Below, in pieces: positions 24,738 through 33,538 of a stretch of 58,218 nt of DNA. The stretch is from Salinispora pacifica CNR114 (GTDB taxonomy: Bacteria; Actinomycetota; Actinomycetes; Mycobacteriales; Micromonosporaceae): contig NZ_AZWO01000032.1 in the NCBI RefSeq assembly GCF_000514775.1, forward strand, positions 3,243 to 61,460, in the 5' to 3' direction. Positions within the stretch are counted from its first letter, which is position 1; the number at the start of each line of letters is the position of its first letter. A program made the position numbers and the translations under genes. The notes beneath the pieces are model-generated. The model made no database searches. It was given only the letters and a program-made list of their open reading frames with translations, and was not told the origin of the DNA.

Positions 24738-26210
24738 GTGGCCACCACCCGACTGCCGAGTGCCGGATTCTCGATCACCGTCCGGATCGCAGTAACCGCG
24801 GATGCCTCCTCCATTGGGCGGTTGACCACCACGGTCGGCGAGGCCGGAGCAATCGTCACCGCGCTCGACGTGGTCGACTCCGACCACACCCACGTCACCG
24901 TCGACCTGACCTGCGACACCGCCGACGCCAACCACGCCGACCAGGTGGTTGATGCGCTCACCGCGCTCGACGGGGTTGACGTGCGTAAGGTCTCCGACCG
25001 CACGTTCCTGCTGCACCTCGGCGGCAAGATCGAGGTCAGCCCGAAGGTCGCGCTGCGCACCCGGGACGAGTTGTCCCGGGCGTACACCCCGGGGGTGGCC
25101 CGGGTCTGCCAGGCCATCGCGGAGAACCCGGCGGACGCGCGGCGCCTGACCATCAAACGCAACACGGTGGCGGTGGTCAGCGACGGCTCCGCCGTGCTCG
25201 GCCTGGGCAACCTGGGGCCGGCGGCGTCGCTGCCGGTGATGGAGGGCAAGGCGGCGCTGTTCAAGCGGTTCGGCGGGGTGGACGCCTGGCCGGTGGTGCT
25301 CGACACCCAGGACACCGACGAGATCGTGTCGATCGTCAAGGCGATCGCACCCGCGTACGGCGGGATCAACCTGGAGGACATCGCCGCGCCGCGCTGCTTC
25401 GAGATCGAGGCACAGCTGCGTGCGGCACTGGACATTCCGGTCTTCCACGACGACCAGCACGGCACGGCGATCTGTGTGCTGGCCGCGCTGACCAACGCGC
25501 TCCGCGTCGTCGGTAAGGAACTGGCGCAGGTACGGGTGGTGGTCTCGGGCGCGGGCGCCGCCGGCACCGCGATCATGAAGCTGCTGCTGCGCCAGGGCGT
25601 GGGCGACATCATCGCGTACGACCGGCAGGGTGCGCTGCACCGTGGGATGACCGGGCTTAACCCGGCCTGGCAGTGGCTGGCCGAGCACACGAACCGGGAA
25701 AACTACTCCGGCGACCTGGCCGGGGCGGTACGGGACGCGGACGTCTTCATCGGCGTGAGCGCCCCCAATCTGCTCACCGGGGACGACATCGCCGCCATGG
25801 CCAAGGACGCGATCGTGTTCGCGCTGGCGAACCCGGACCCGGAGGTTGACCCGCGGGAGGCGCGCCGGCACGCCGCCGTGGTCGCCACCGGCCGCTCCGA
25901 CCAGCCCAACCAGATCAACAACGTGCTGGCCTTCCCCGGCGTGTTCCGGGGGATGCTGGACGCGCACGCGGAGGGCTTCACGGAGGAGATGGCGATCGCC
26001 GCGGCCCGGGCCATCGCCGACGTCGTCGGCGAGGAGAAAATCAATCCGACGGTCATCATCCCCAGCGTCTTCGACTCCCGGGTGGCCCCAGCCGTCGCCG
26101 CGGCCGTTCGCGCGGCCGCACAGAACCCGGCGGCCACCCCACCGCCCGCCGCCGACCCCGGCCCGGTCGACCTGCCCGAGATCGCCGCCAACGCCAGCGC
26201 CACCCCCTAG
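24738..26210 (+). CDS. NAD(P)-dependent malic enzyme with N-terminal ACT domain
   Basis: A 490-residue enzyme converting malate to pyruvate and CO2. Residues ~10-90 form an ACT domain (SITVRIAVTADASSIGRL), a small-molecule sensor. The malic domain shows YTPGVARVCQAI, the catalytic SDGSAVLGLGNLGP loop, FHDDQHGTAI and the Rossmann motif VVSGAGAAGTAI. An Ala/Pro tail ends the protein. GTG 24738 is chosen because GGAAGGA lies 5-6 nt upstream and the ACT domain starts right after; the upstream ATG at 24669 lacks support. Cofactor preference cannot be decided. Confidence 0.92.
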   Translation: MATTRLPSAGFSITVRIAVTADASSIGRLTTTVGEAGAIVTALDVVDSDHTHVTVDLTCDTADANHADQVVDALTALDGVDVRKVSDRTFLLHLGGKIEVSPKVALRTRDELSRAYTPGVARVCQAIAENPADARRLTIKRNTVAVVSDGSAVLGLGNLGPAASLPVMEGKAALFKRFGGVDAWPVVLDTQDTDEIVSIVKAIAPAYGGINLEDIAAPRCFEIEAQLRAALDIPVFHDDQHGTAICVLAALTNALRVVGKELAQVRVVVSGAGAAGTAIMKLLLRQGVGDIIAYDRQGALHRGMTGLNPAWQWLAEHTNRENYSGDLAGAVRDADVFIGVSAPNLLTGDDIAAMAKDAIVFALANPDPEVDPREARRHAAVVATGRSDQPNQINNVLAFPGVFRGMLDAHAEGFTEEMAIAAARAIADVVGEEKINPTVIIPSVFDSRVAPAVAAAVRAAAQNPAATPPPAADPGPVDLPEIAANASATP

Positions 26211-26335
26211 GCCGCCGCCTTCCACCGCACCGGATTACCTCGACGAGCAGGTGATCCGGGTGGTTTGGGCCGCACCACAGCTGGTAATCGAAGCTCGCCC
26301 GTCCTCGGCAACCGCAGATGGTGGGATACCAAGCG

Positions 26336-27562
26336 ATGACCAGCGCCCTGTGGCGACGCCTGCTGGCTGAGTTCACCGGCACCGCCCTGCTGGTCACCGC
26401 CGTGGTCAGCTCCGGAATCATGGCCACCACCCTCGCCCCCGACCAGGTCGGCCTTCAGCTGCTGGCAAACTCGATCACCACCGCCTTCGCCCTCGGCACG
26501 CTGATTTTGATCTTCGGACCGGTCTCCGGGGCCCACCTCAACCCGGTCGTCTCCGCCGCCGACTGGTTCCTCGGGCGGCGCGCCGGCACCGGTCTGACCG
26601 CCGGCGACCTGGGTGCCTACGGAGCGGCCCAGGTCCTCGGCGGGGTCGCCGGTGCGGTGCTGGCGCACCTGATGTTCGACCTCGCCGCGATCGACTTCGC
26701 CGGCAAGGAGCGGGCCGCCTGGCACCTCTGGGTCGGTGAGGTTGTCGCCACCTCCGGGTTGGTCCTACTGATCTTCGCCCTCGCCCGGTCCGGACGTGCG
26801 TCGGTCGCCCCGGCCGCCGTCGGCGCCTATATCGGGGCCGCGTCCTGGTTTACCTCGTCCACCTCCTTCGCCAATCCAGCGGTCACCATCGGCCGCGCGT
26901 TCTCCGACACCTTCGCCGGCATCGCCCCCACCTCGGTGCCCGGTTTCGTCCTGGCCCAGGTGGCTGGACTCGCCGTCGGCGTCGGCCTGCTCACCGCCCT
27001 CTACCCCGACGCCGGTGCCGCCGCCGACCAGGTCGTCGTCCCCGCGGAGCCGGCAACGTCGGGAGACCAGGGGCCGCCGACCCGTCGAGCGGACCGCCGC
27101 CGTTCCCCGGCCAAGCCACCGCCCAACGCGCACCAGATCGATGCGGAGCACCTCGGGGTCGACAAACCCTCGGTGCTGTTCGTCTGCGTCCACGACGCCG
27201 GCGGCTCGCAGCTGGCCGCCGGTTGGCTACGCCAGCTCGCTGGCGACGCCGTCGAGGTCCGCTCCGCCGGCTCCGCCCCCGCCCGCCAGGTCGACCCCGC
27301 CGCCGCGGTGGCCATGTGGGAGGTCGGCATCGACATCACCGGTCAGGTGCCGACGCTGCTGCGGCCCGCGACCGCCGCGTCCGCTGACGTCATCATCACC
27401 ATCGGGCGCCGCAGTGACCTTCCCGACTTCCCAACCGGACGCCACGAGAACTGGGATCTTGACGATCCCACCGGCCTCGGGGTCGAGGCGATCCGCCCGA
27501 TCCGCGACGAAATCCGGAACCGGGTGGCGCGATTGCTCGGGGAGCTGCGGCGCACGACGTGA
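26336..27562 (+). CDS. Aquaglyceroporin fused to a degenerate ArsC arsenate-reductase domain
   Basis: A 408-residue fusion. Residues 1-225 are a MIP channel with HLNPV (69-71) in place of the first NPA and SFANPAV (NPA 180-182) followed by the selectivity-filter arginine R187. A linker of ~50 residues leads to a low-molecular-weight-phosphatase-type ArsC domain (~278-405). Fusions like this are described from Salinispora tropica and give arsenate resistance: the reductase makes arsenite and the pore lets it out. Here the P-loop reads C284-VHDAG-G290, so the CX5R arginine is glycine, and the CGDxCP redox motif reads R358-RSDL-P363, so both cysteines are gone. The reductase half is predicted inactive. 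No other ars gene is nearby. Confidence 0.88.
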   Translation: MTSALWRRLLAEFTGTALLVTAVVSSGIMATTLAPDQVGLQLLANSITTAFALGTLILIFGPVSGAHLNPVVSAADWFLGRRAGTGLTAGDLGAYGAAQVLGGVAGAVLAHLMFDLAAIDFAGKERAAWHLWVGEVVATSGLVLLIFALARSGRASVAPAAVGAYIGAASWFTSSTSFANPAVTIGRAFSDTFAGIAPTSVPGFVLAQVAGLAVGVGLLTALYPDAGAAADQVVVPAEPATSGDQGPPTRRADRRRSPAKPPPNAHQIDAEHLGVDKPSVLFVCVHDAGGSQLAAGWLRQLAGDAVEVRSAGSAPARQVDPAAAVAMWEVGIDITGQVPTLLRPATAASADVIITIGRRSDLPDFPTGRHENWDLDDPTGLGVEAIRPIRDEIRNRVARLLGELRRTT

Positions 27563-27624
27563 CACCGATGTCGTTCAACGCGAGAAGCGCCAGCGGCAAG
27601 ACCCACCGTCGATCGGGTCGCGGG

Positions 27625-28467
27625 TCAGGCCAGCGCCGCGAGCGTCACCTCGCCGCTCGCCACCAGTACGGCGGGCCCCGCCAACCAGCAGCCCTGGGCG
27701 GTCTGGGTCACCACCAGACGACCACCGGGCACGTCCACGGCGACCACGCCGGTGTCCCGGCCTGCGTCCCGCAGGACGACCGCGGCCACCGCACACGCAC
27801 CGGTGCCGCAGGAGCGCGTCTCCGCGCTACCCCGCTCGTAGACCCGCATCCGAACGTGGCCATCGAGGCCGTCCGTCGGGCTCCCGGGGCTGATGAACTC
27901 GACATTGACCCCGGCCGGGAAGATCACCGGGTCGAACTCCGGGGCCCGGGTCAGGTCGAGAGCCGCCAGCTCCAGCCCGGCCGGCACCGGGCAGACCAGG
28001 TGCGGGTTGCCGACATCAACCGCCGTGCCGGGCAGGGCCAGCCCGCCGAGCACCGCGAACGAGGAGTCGGCCAACCGGGGCCGCCGCATCTCGACCGCCA
28101 GGTCCTCCCCCTCCACCCGCGCCCGCACGATACCGGCGCGGGTGGCTACCGGCAGTGCCGCGTCCGACGGCACCGCCAACCCGGTTTCCAGCAGGTAGCG
28201 AAGGAAGACCCGGGCGCCGTTGCCACACATCTCGGCCACGGAGCCGTCGGAGTTCCAGTAGTCCATGAACCACTCGGCCGCACCGGCGAGGGCCGCCCCG
28301 TCGGGGTGCCGTGCGGCGCGGACCACCCGCAGTACGCCGTCCCCTCCGATCCCCTGCCGCCGATCGCACAGGGCCGCGACCAGGTCCGGGGTCAGCTCCA
28401 GGGTGCCGTCGGGATCGGGCAGGATCACGAAGTCGTTGCCGGTGCCATGCCCCTTGGTGAACTCCAC
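27625..28467 (-). CDS. dapF: Diaminopimelate epimerase
   Basis: A 280-residue PLP-independent epimerase making meso-diaminopimelate for peptidoglycan and lysine. The N-terminus FTKGHGTGNDFVILPD is the family signature, and the two active-site cysteines are in MCGNGARVF and TRSCGTGACAVA. The GTG at 28467 is chosen to start just before that signature; the longer frame would overlap miaA. It follows miaA by only 7 bp, so they are probably cotranscribed. Confidence 0.94.
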   Translation of the reverse strand: MEFTKGHGTGNDFVILPDPDGTLELTPDLVAALCDRRQGIGGDGVLRVVRAARHPDGAALAGAAEWFMDYWNSDGSVAEMCGNGARVFLRYLLETGLAVPSDAALPVATRAGIVRARVEGEDLAVEMRRPRLADSSFAVLGGLALPGTAVDVGNPHLVCPVPAGLELAALDLTRAPEFDPVIFPAGVNVEFISPGSPTDGLDGHVRMRVYERGSAETRSCGTGACAVAAVVLRDAGRDTGVVAVDVPGGRLVVTQTAQGCWLAGPAVLVASGEVTLAALA

Positions 28468-28474
28468 GACCCCA

Positions 28475-29563
28475 TCATCGCGCAGTGGGCCGGACCACTC
28501 GCAGCGCCTCTGCCACCAGCCCGGCTCCGGTCGAGTCGAGCCAGGTGATCCGCGGGTCCCGGCGGAACCAGGACCGCTGGCGACGGACAAACCGGCGAGT
28601 GGCGCGGATCGTCTCCTGGTACGCCTCGGACTCGGTCAGCTCTCCGGCCAGGAACCGCAGGACCTGCTGGTAACCGAGGGCGCGGCTGGCCGTACGGCCC
28701 GCGGCCAGCCCCTGGTCAGCCAGCACCCGGGTCTCGGCCACCAGGCCGTCGGCCCACATCCGGTCCACCCGCAGTGCGATCCGCTCGTCGAGCTGAGTGG
28801 TGTCCAGGTCGACACCGACCTGCACCGACCGGTAGTACGGACTGGGGTCGGGCAGCGCGGCGGCGAAGGGCGCACCGGTCAGCTCGACCACCTCCAACGC
28901 ACGGACGATCCGCCGGCCGTTGCCGGGCAGGATGTTCGCCGCCGCGTCGGGGTCAACCGCGCGCAGTCGCTCGTGCAGGGCAGCCGGGCCGGCCTCCGCC
29001 AGCTCCGCCTCCAGCCGTTGCCGGAGCACCGGATCCGTGCCGGGGAACTCGAAGCGTTCCAGCACGGCGCGGAGGTAGAGGCCCGAACCGCCGACCAGCA
29101 GCGGCACTCGCCCCCGGGCCAAGATGTCGTCAATCGCCGCGCGGGCGAGCCGCTGGTACTCGGCGACGCTCGCCGGCTCGGTCACCGGCCAGATGTCCAG
29201 CAGGTGGTGCGGCACCCCCGCACGTTCGCCGATGGTCAGCTTGGCGGTGCCGATATCCATGCCCCGGTAGAGCTGCATCGAGTCGGCATTGACCACCTCA
29301 CCGTCGAGCGCGTGGGCGAGGGCGATACTCAAGGCCGACTTCCCGGCTGCGGTCGGGCCGACCACGCCCACCACCGTGCCCGCGGCTGGCGGGACATCGC
29401 CAGCCGGCGCCGTGCCCGCTGCCAGGCCAGCCGCGTCAGCGGCTGCGTCCGCCGCCAGGCGAGCGCCGTCAACCGCGTCGGCGGCGCCCACCGGGCCGCT
29501 CCCGTCGGCGTCCACCGGGCCGCTCCCGTCGGCGTCCACCGGGCCGCTCCCGTCGGCGCTCAC
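28475..29563 (-). CDS. miaA: tRNA dimethylallyltransferase
   Basis: A 362-residue (maximal) enzyme adding the isopentenyl group to A37 of tRNAs that read UNN codons; MiaB, also in this window, then thiolates it. The P-loop GVVGPTAAGKSALS, DSMQLYRGMDIGTAK, GGSGLYLRAVLE and RRFVRRQRSWFRRD are all typical. Upstream of the P-loop lies a 65-residue Ala/Gly/Asp extension containing repeated ADGSGPV units. The GTG at 29563 overlaps the stop of the upstream gene (GTGA), but three more GTGs (29539, 29515, 29491) have the same GGGAG site, so the true N-terminus is ambiguous. Confidence 0.93.
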   Translation of the reverse strand: MSADGSGPVDADGSGPVDADGSGPVGAADAVDGARLAADAAADAAGLAAGTAPAGDVPPAAGTVVGVVGPTAAGKSALSIALAHALDGEVVNADSMQLYRGMDIGTAKLTIGERAGVPHHLLDIWPVTEPASVAEYQRLARAAIDDILARGRVPLLVGGSGLYLRAVLERFEFPGTDPVLRQRLEAELAEAGPAALHERLRAVDPDAAANILPGNGRRIVRALEVVELTGAPFAAALPDPSPYYRSVQVGVDLDTTQLDERIALRVDRMWADGLVAETRVLADQGLAAGRTASRALGYQQVLRFLAGELTESEAYQETIRATRRFVRRQRSWFRRDPRITWLDSTGAGLVAEALRVVRPTAR

Positions 29564-29586
29564 CGGGCCGCTCCCGTCGGCGTCCA
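29489..29586 (-). repeat. Four 24-bp tandem repeats at the miaA translation start
   Basis: CAC (GTG on the minus strand) recurs at 29489, 29513, 29537 and 29561 within a near-identical 24-bp unit. Each unit carries GGGAG 7 nt before its GTG. The outermost copy also carries the TGA of the upstream gene, because one substitution turns GTGGAC into GTGAGC. Confidence 0.9.
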
Positions 29587-30387
29587 CGAGGCGACGAGGT
29601 AGGTCACCCCGTAGGGTGCCGCGGCGTAGGCCAGCTCCCCACGCCACGAGCCCCCGGCTGCCCGAACCGCGCCGGCCAGCACCTGCCAGGGCGCGCGGCC
29701 GGTGGCCTTGAGCCCCGCCGACAGCTCCGCGTCCAACGCACCGAGGGCGGCCGTGTCCGCGCCGGCCAGTGCCCGCGCCACCGCCTGGTCATAGGGCTCG
29801 GCGCGCGGATCGTCGTAGCCGGGTGACCACTCCACCCGGCAGGCCGACCCGTCGCCCAGGACGAGCAGCCCGAGCCGGCCGGACGGATCACCACCCGACG
29901 CGTTCCCACTCACCGAACCGAGCCGGCCCGGGTTGAGCGGGTCCGCAGCGGACCGGCCTGGGTTGAGCAGGCCAGCGCCGAGGGCGGCGCAGCGGGCGGC
30001 GGGCTCGTCGGCCGCGACCGCCACCGCGGAACGGGGCAGCGCCGTGCCAGCGCGACCGAGTAGCCATGCCCCGACGGTCAGGCTCAGCGGCAGCCGCGCC
30101 GGCCCGACAGCGGCCGCATCAGTACGCTCCCGGGGGTCTGCTGGCGACAACGGCACCCGCCGGCGGATCCCGTACCGATGGAACGAGCCGTGCGCTGCGG
30201 CGCCGAAGGTCGCGGTCGCTGGCCCACACCCGAGCAGCACAATCCGGTCCGGCTCGGCGGCGAGGAGCCGGGCCACAGCCCTGTCACAGGCGGCCCGCAG
30301 CTCGTCCAACTCGGCGGATGCGGCACCCGCCACCTCGGGGACGAGCAGCGGCGGATGCGGACAGACGGCGGCGGCGACCAGGGGCAC
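29560..30387 (-). CDS. Class III extradiol-dioxygenase-like protein
   Basis: About 275 residues. The N-terminus VPLVAAAVCPHPPLLVPEV followed by DRIVLLGCGPAT and a later LLVLGDGSACR is typical of the uncharacterised LigB-like proteins that actinobacteria carry beside miaA. Catalytic function is unproven. The start is not certain: GTG 30387 (VPLVAAAV) fits homologs as I remember them, and GTG 30396 is an alternative. The C-terminus (SWTPTGAAR) is encoded inside the first 24-bp repeat and its TGA overlaps the first miaA GTG. Confidence 0.75.
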   Translation of the reverse strand: MPLVAAAVCPHPPLLVPEVAGAASAELDELRAACDRAVARLLAAEPDRIVLLGCGPATATFGAAAHGSFHRYGIRRRVPLSPADPRERTDAAAVGPARLPLSLTVGAWLLGRAGTALPRSAVAVAADEPAARCAALGAGLLNPGRSAADPLNPGRLGSVSGNASGGDPSGRLGLLVLGDGSACRVEWSPGYDDPRAEPYDQAVARALAGADTAALGALDAELSAGLKATGRAPWQVLAGAVRAAGGSWRGELAYAAAPYGVTYLVASWTPTGAAR

Positions 30388-30667
30388 GAGGGTCACGGTA
30401 GCGGCTGGTCCGAACGCACCGCAGCGCGCCTTCCCGCGGCCGGGACCCCGGGAGTTCCGGATACTGACGAGTACGCCCGAAGGGAGGTTTCCGACACTCG
30501 CCCCATCCCGGCCCTCCGAGGCGCTAGGACACCGTATGGTCACGGTCGGCGATAGGCGCTCGACGGAGGCGGGGGCACACCTGTGACAATGCCGTGGAGA
30601 ACGTTGGCTGCGCCGTGGCGGCGCTCGCGGGACTCACCCGTGACGCCGGGAGAACGAGGATGGGCAC

Positions 30668-31876
30668 ATGAGCGACTGGACTGCCTTCGGACGGGTGGAC
30701 GCGGACGGCACCGTCTACGTGAAAACCGCTGAGGGCGAGCGGGTGGTCGGTTCCTGGCAGGCGGGTGCACCGGAGGAGGGGCTGGCGCACTTCGCCCGCC
30801 GGTTCGCCGACCTGATCACCGAGGTGGGGCTGGCCGAGGCGAGACTCAACTCGGGCGCGGCAGATGCGAACCACTCGCTCAGCACGATCCGCCGGCTGCG
30901 CGCCTCGCTGGCCGAGGCGCACGTCGTCGGCGACATCGACGGCCTCGCGAACCGGCTGGATCGGCTCGCCACCCTCGCGGAGGAGAAGGCTACCGAGGCT
31001 CGGGCCGCCCGCGACGCCGCCCGGAGCGAGGCCCTCGCCCGCAAGACCACGCTGGTCGAGGAGGCCGAGAAGCTGGCCGCCGAGTCGACCGGCTGGAAGA
31101 CAGCCGGCGACCGGCTCAAGGAGATCCTGGCGGAGTGGAAGTCAATCCGCGGGGTGGACCGGAAGACCGACGGTGAGCTGTGGAAGCGGTTCGCGGCGGC
31201 CCGGGATGGCTTCACCCGCCGCCGGGGCGCCCACTTCGCCTCGCTGGACGCGCAGCGAAAGCAGGCGCAGGCGATCAAGGAAGAGTTGGTCGTCGAGGCC
31301 GAGAAGCTCTCGGATTCGACCGAGTGGGCCCACACCGCCAGCCAGCTCAAGGAGCTGATGAGCCAGTGGCGCGTCGCGCCCCGGGCGTCGAAGGAGGCCG
31401 AGCAGCGGCTCTGGGAGAAGTTCCGGGCCGCGCAGGACGCGTTCTTCACCCGGCGCAGCGAGGTCTTCTCCGCCCGGGACAACGAGCAGCGCGCCAACCT
31501 GGATCGTAAGCAGGCCCTCTTGGCCGAGGCCGAGGCGCTGGATGTCGACGGCGACCCGAAGGGCGCGCAGGCGAAACTCCGGGAGATCCAAGCGCAGTGG
31601 CACGAGGCCGGACGGGTGCCCCGGGAGGCAGCGGGGGGTCTGGAGCGTCGACTGCGCACGGTCGACGACAAGGTTCGCGAGGTGATGGACTCCGCGTGGC
31701 GGCGCACCGCTCCGCAGGACAACCCCCTGCTCGCGCAGATGCGGGCGCAGGTCGCCGAGGCCGAGGAGCGGCTGGCCCGGGCGAAGGCCGCTGGAGATGC
31801 CCGGCGGGTCCGGGACGCCGAGCAGGCCCTCAGTTCCAAGCGTCAGTTCCTCAGCCTGGCCGAGCAGTCGAGCTGA
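30668..31876 (+). CDS. DUF349 family protein
   Basis: A 402-residue, mostly helical, highly charged protein. At least three DUF349-type segments recur (AEWKSIRGVDRKTDGELWKRF, SQWRVAPRASKEAEQRLWEKF, AQWHEAGRVPREAAGGLERR), each with the W...R...LW.+F pattern, joined by predicted coiled coils. There is no signal or membrane segment, so it is cytoplasmic. Function is unknown. It is conserved between miaB and miaA in actinobacteria, here in the opposite orientation to both. Confidence 0.88.
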   Translation: MSDWTAFGRVDADGTVYVKTAEGERVVGSWQAGAPEEGLAHFARRFADLITEVGLAEARLNSGAADANHSLSTIRRLRASLAEAHVVGDIDGLANRLDRLATLAEEKATEARAARDAARSEALARKTTLVEEAEKLAAESTGWKTAGDRLKEILAEWKSIRGVDRKTDGELWKRFAAARDGFTRRRGAHFASLDAQRKQAQAIKEELVVEAEKLSDSTEWAHTASQLKELMSQWRVAPRASKEAEQRLWEKFRAAQDAFFTRRSEVFSARDNEQRANLDRKQALLAEAEALDVDGDPKGAQAKLREIQAQWHEAGRVPREAAGGLERRLRTVDDKVREVMDSAWRRTAPQDNPLLAQMRAQVAEAEERLARAKAAGDARRVRDAEQALSSKRQFLSLAEQSS

Positions 31877-31888
31877 TCCGTTAGGCCA

Positions 31889-31925
31889 CTCGGGGCCCCG
31901 GTTCCTCGTGAACCGGGGCCCCGAG
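31889..31925. terminator. Bidirectional hairpin terminator between DUF349 gene and miaB
   Basis: CTCGGGGCCCCGGTTC (31889-31904) and its exact reverse complement (31910-31925) form a 16-bp stem with a 5-nt loop. It lies 12 bp after the DUF349 stop and 60 bp from the miaB stop, and the genes are convergent, so it can serve both. Confidence 0.85.
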
Positions 31926-31985
31926 CATGTTCAGCCCCGGGTGGCGGGAGGCGCAGGGGTCAACCCCGCAGCATCAGCCCCGGTG

Positions 31986-33485
31986 TCAGCAGGAGCAGGC
32001 CGACGAGGCCGCGGGCGGCATCGGCGGCGGGGCGCCGACCGTGGGCAGCCCGAGCGACACCCCGGCCGTACGGGGTCGGTGCCCTGCCTCGGCCGCGTCG
32101 CCGGCCCGGGTACGCCGGTGCGCGAGCGGCTCACCGTCGGCGTTGAGGTGGTGTGGGGCGGCGTAGGTGACCACGGTCTGCACGATGTCGCCGGGGCGGA
32201 TCTGCCCGGTGCGGCTGCCGGCGTCGAAGTGCACCAGTCGGCCGTCGCGGGCCCGCCCCGACAGCCGGCCGGTGCGCTCGTCCTTGCGTCCCTCACCGAC
32301 GGCCACCAGCACCTCGACGGTCTTCCCCAGCAGCCGCCGGTTCTCCGCCCAGGTGATCTCCTCGACGCAGTCGATCAGTCGCTCGTAGCGCTCCTGCACC
32401 ACCGCCTTCGGCAGTTGGTCGGCCATCGTCGCGGCGGGCGTGCCGGGGCGCTTGGAGTACTGGAAGGTGAAGGCCGAGGAGAACCGGGCCGCGCGGACCA
32501 CGTCGAGGGTGCGTGCGAAGTCGGCCTCGGTCTCGCCGGGGAAGCCGACGATGATGTCCGTGGTGATCGCCGCGTCCGGCATCGCCGCCCGCACCTTCTC
32601 GATGATGCCCAGGAACCGCTCCGACCGGTACGAACGTCGCATGGCCCGCAGCACGTCGTCGGAGCCGGACTGCAGCGGCATGTGTAGCGAGGGGCAGACG
32701 TTCGGTGTCTCGGCCATCGCGGCGATCACGTCGTCGGTGAAGTCCTTCGGATGGGGGCTGGTGAACCGCACCCGTTCCAGACCGTCGATGTCGCCGCAGG
32801 CGCGCAGCAACTTGCCGAACGCGTACCGGTCGCCGAACTCGATGCCGTAGGAGTTGACGTTCTGCCCGAGCAGGGTCACCTCCAACACACCCTCGTCGAC
32901 CAGGGCGCGCACCTCGGAGAGGATGTCGCCGGGGCGGCGGTCCCGCTCCTTGCCGCGCAGCGCCGGCACGATGCAGAACGTGCAGGTGTTGTTACAGCCA
33001 ACCGAGATCGATACCCAACCGGCGTAGGTTGACTCCCGCCGGGTCGGCAGGGTGCTCGGAAAGACCTCGAGGGACTCGAGGATCTCCACCTCGGCGGCGG
33101 CGTTGTGCCGGGCCCGCTCCAGCAGCACCGGCAACGACCCGATGTTGTGCGTGCCGAAGACCACGTCCACCCAGGGCGCCCGACGGACGATCTCGCTGCG
33201 GTCCTTCTGCGCCAGGCAGCCACCCACCGCGATCTGCATCTCCGGGTGCTGGTTCTTGCGGGGACGCAGCTGACCGAGGTTGCCGTAGAGCCGGTTGTCG
33301 GCGTTCTCCCGCACGGCGCAGGTGTTGAAGACGACCACGTCCGGGGTGTCGTCGGCGGCCCCGGCCCGCAGGTAGCCGGCCTGCTCAAGGAGGCCGGAGA
33401 TGCGCTCGGAGTCGTGCACGTTCATCTGGCAGCCGTAGGTGCGCACCTGGTAGGTGCGGGGGCTGCTCGCCGCTGCGGTAGTCAT
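31986..33485 (-). CDS. miaB: tRNA-2-methylthio-N6-dimethylallyladenosine synthase
   Basis: A 499-residue radical-SAM enzyme that methylthiolates i6A37 in tRNA. The N-terminal UPF0004 domain has cluster cysteines in YGCQMN, FNTCAVRE and VGGCLAQ. The radical-SAM site is CNNTCTFC, and a C-terminal TRAM domain follows (~375-440). A tail of ~40 residues rich in Ala, Pro and Gly ending SACSC is not part of the family core. It partners the MiaA enzyme encoded about 2.4 kb away on the same strand. Confidence 0.95.
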   Translation of the reverse strand: MTTAAASSPRTYQVRTYGCQMNVHDSERISGLLEQAGYLRAGAADDTPDVVVFNTCAVRENADNRLYGNLGQLRPRKNQHPEMQIAVGGCLAQKDRSEIVRRAPWVDVVFGTHNIGSLPVLLERARHNAAAEVEILESLEVFPSTLPTRRESTYAGWVSISVGCNNTCTFCIVPALRGKERDRRPGDILSEVRALVDEGVLEVTLLGQNVNSYGIEFGDRYAFGKLLRACGDIDGLERVRFTSPHPKDFTDDVIAAMAETPNVCPSLHMPLQSGSDDVLRAMRRSYRSERFLGIIEKVRAAMPDAAITTDIIVGFPGETEADFARTLDVVRAARFSSAFTFQYSKRPGTPAATMADQLPKAVVQERYERLIDCVEEITWAENRRLLGKTVEVLVAVGEGRKDERTGRLSGRARDGRLVHFDAGSRTGQIRPGDIVQTVVTYAAPHHLNADGEPLAHRRTRAGDAAEAGHRPRTAGVSLGLPTVGAPPPMPPAASSACSC

Positions 33486-33538
33486 GACCTCGACAGCCTA
33501 TCCGGGCCGCCCGGATGGACCGGAGTCGAGCTACCGCC

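Noticed and set aside
29489..29586. CRISPR array
   Set aside because: Units are directly abutting with no spacers and lie in coding sequence.
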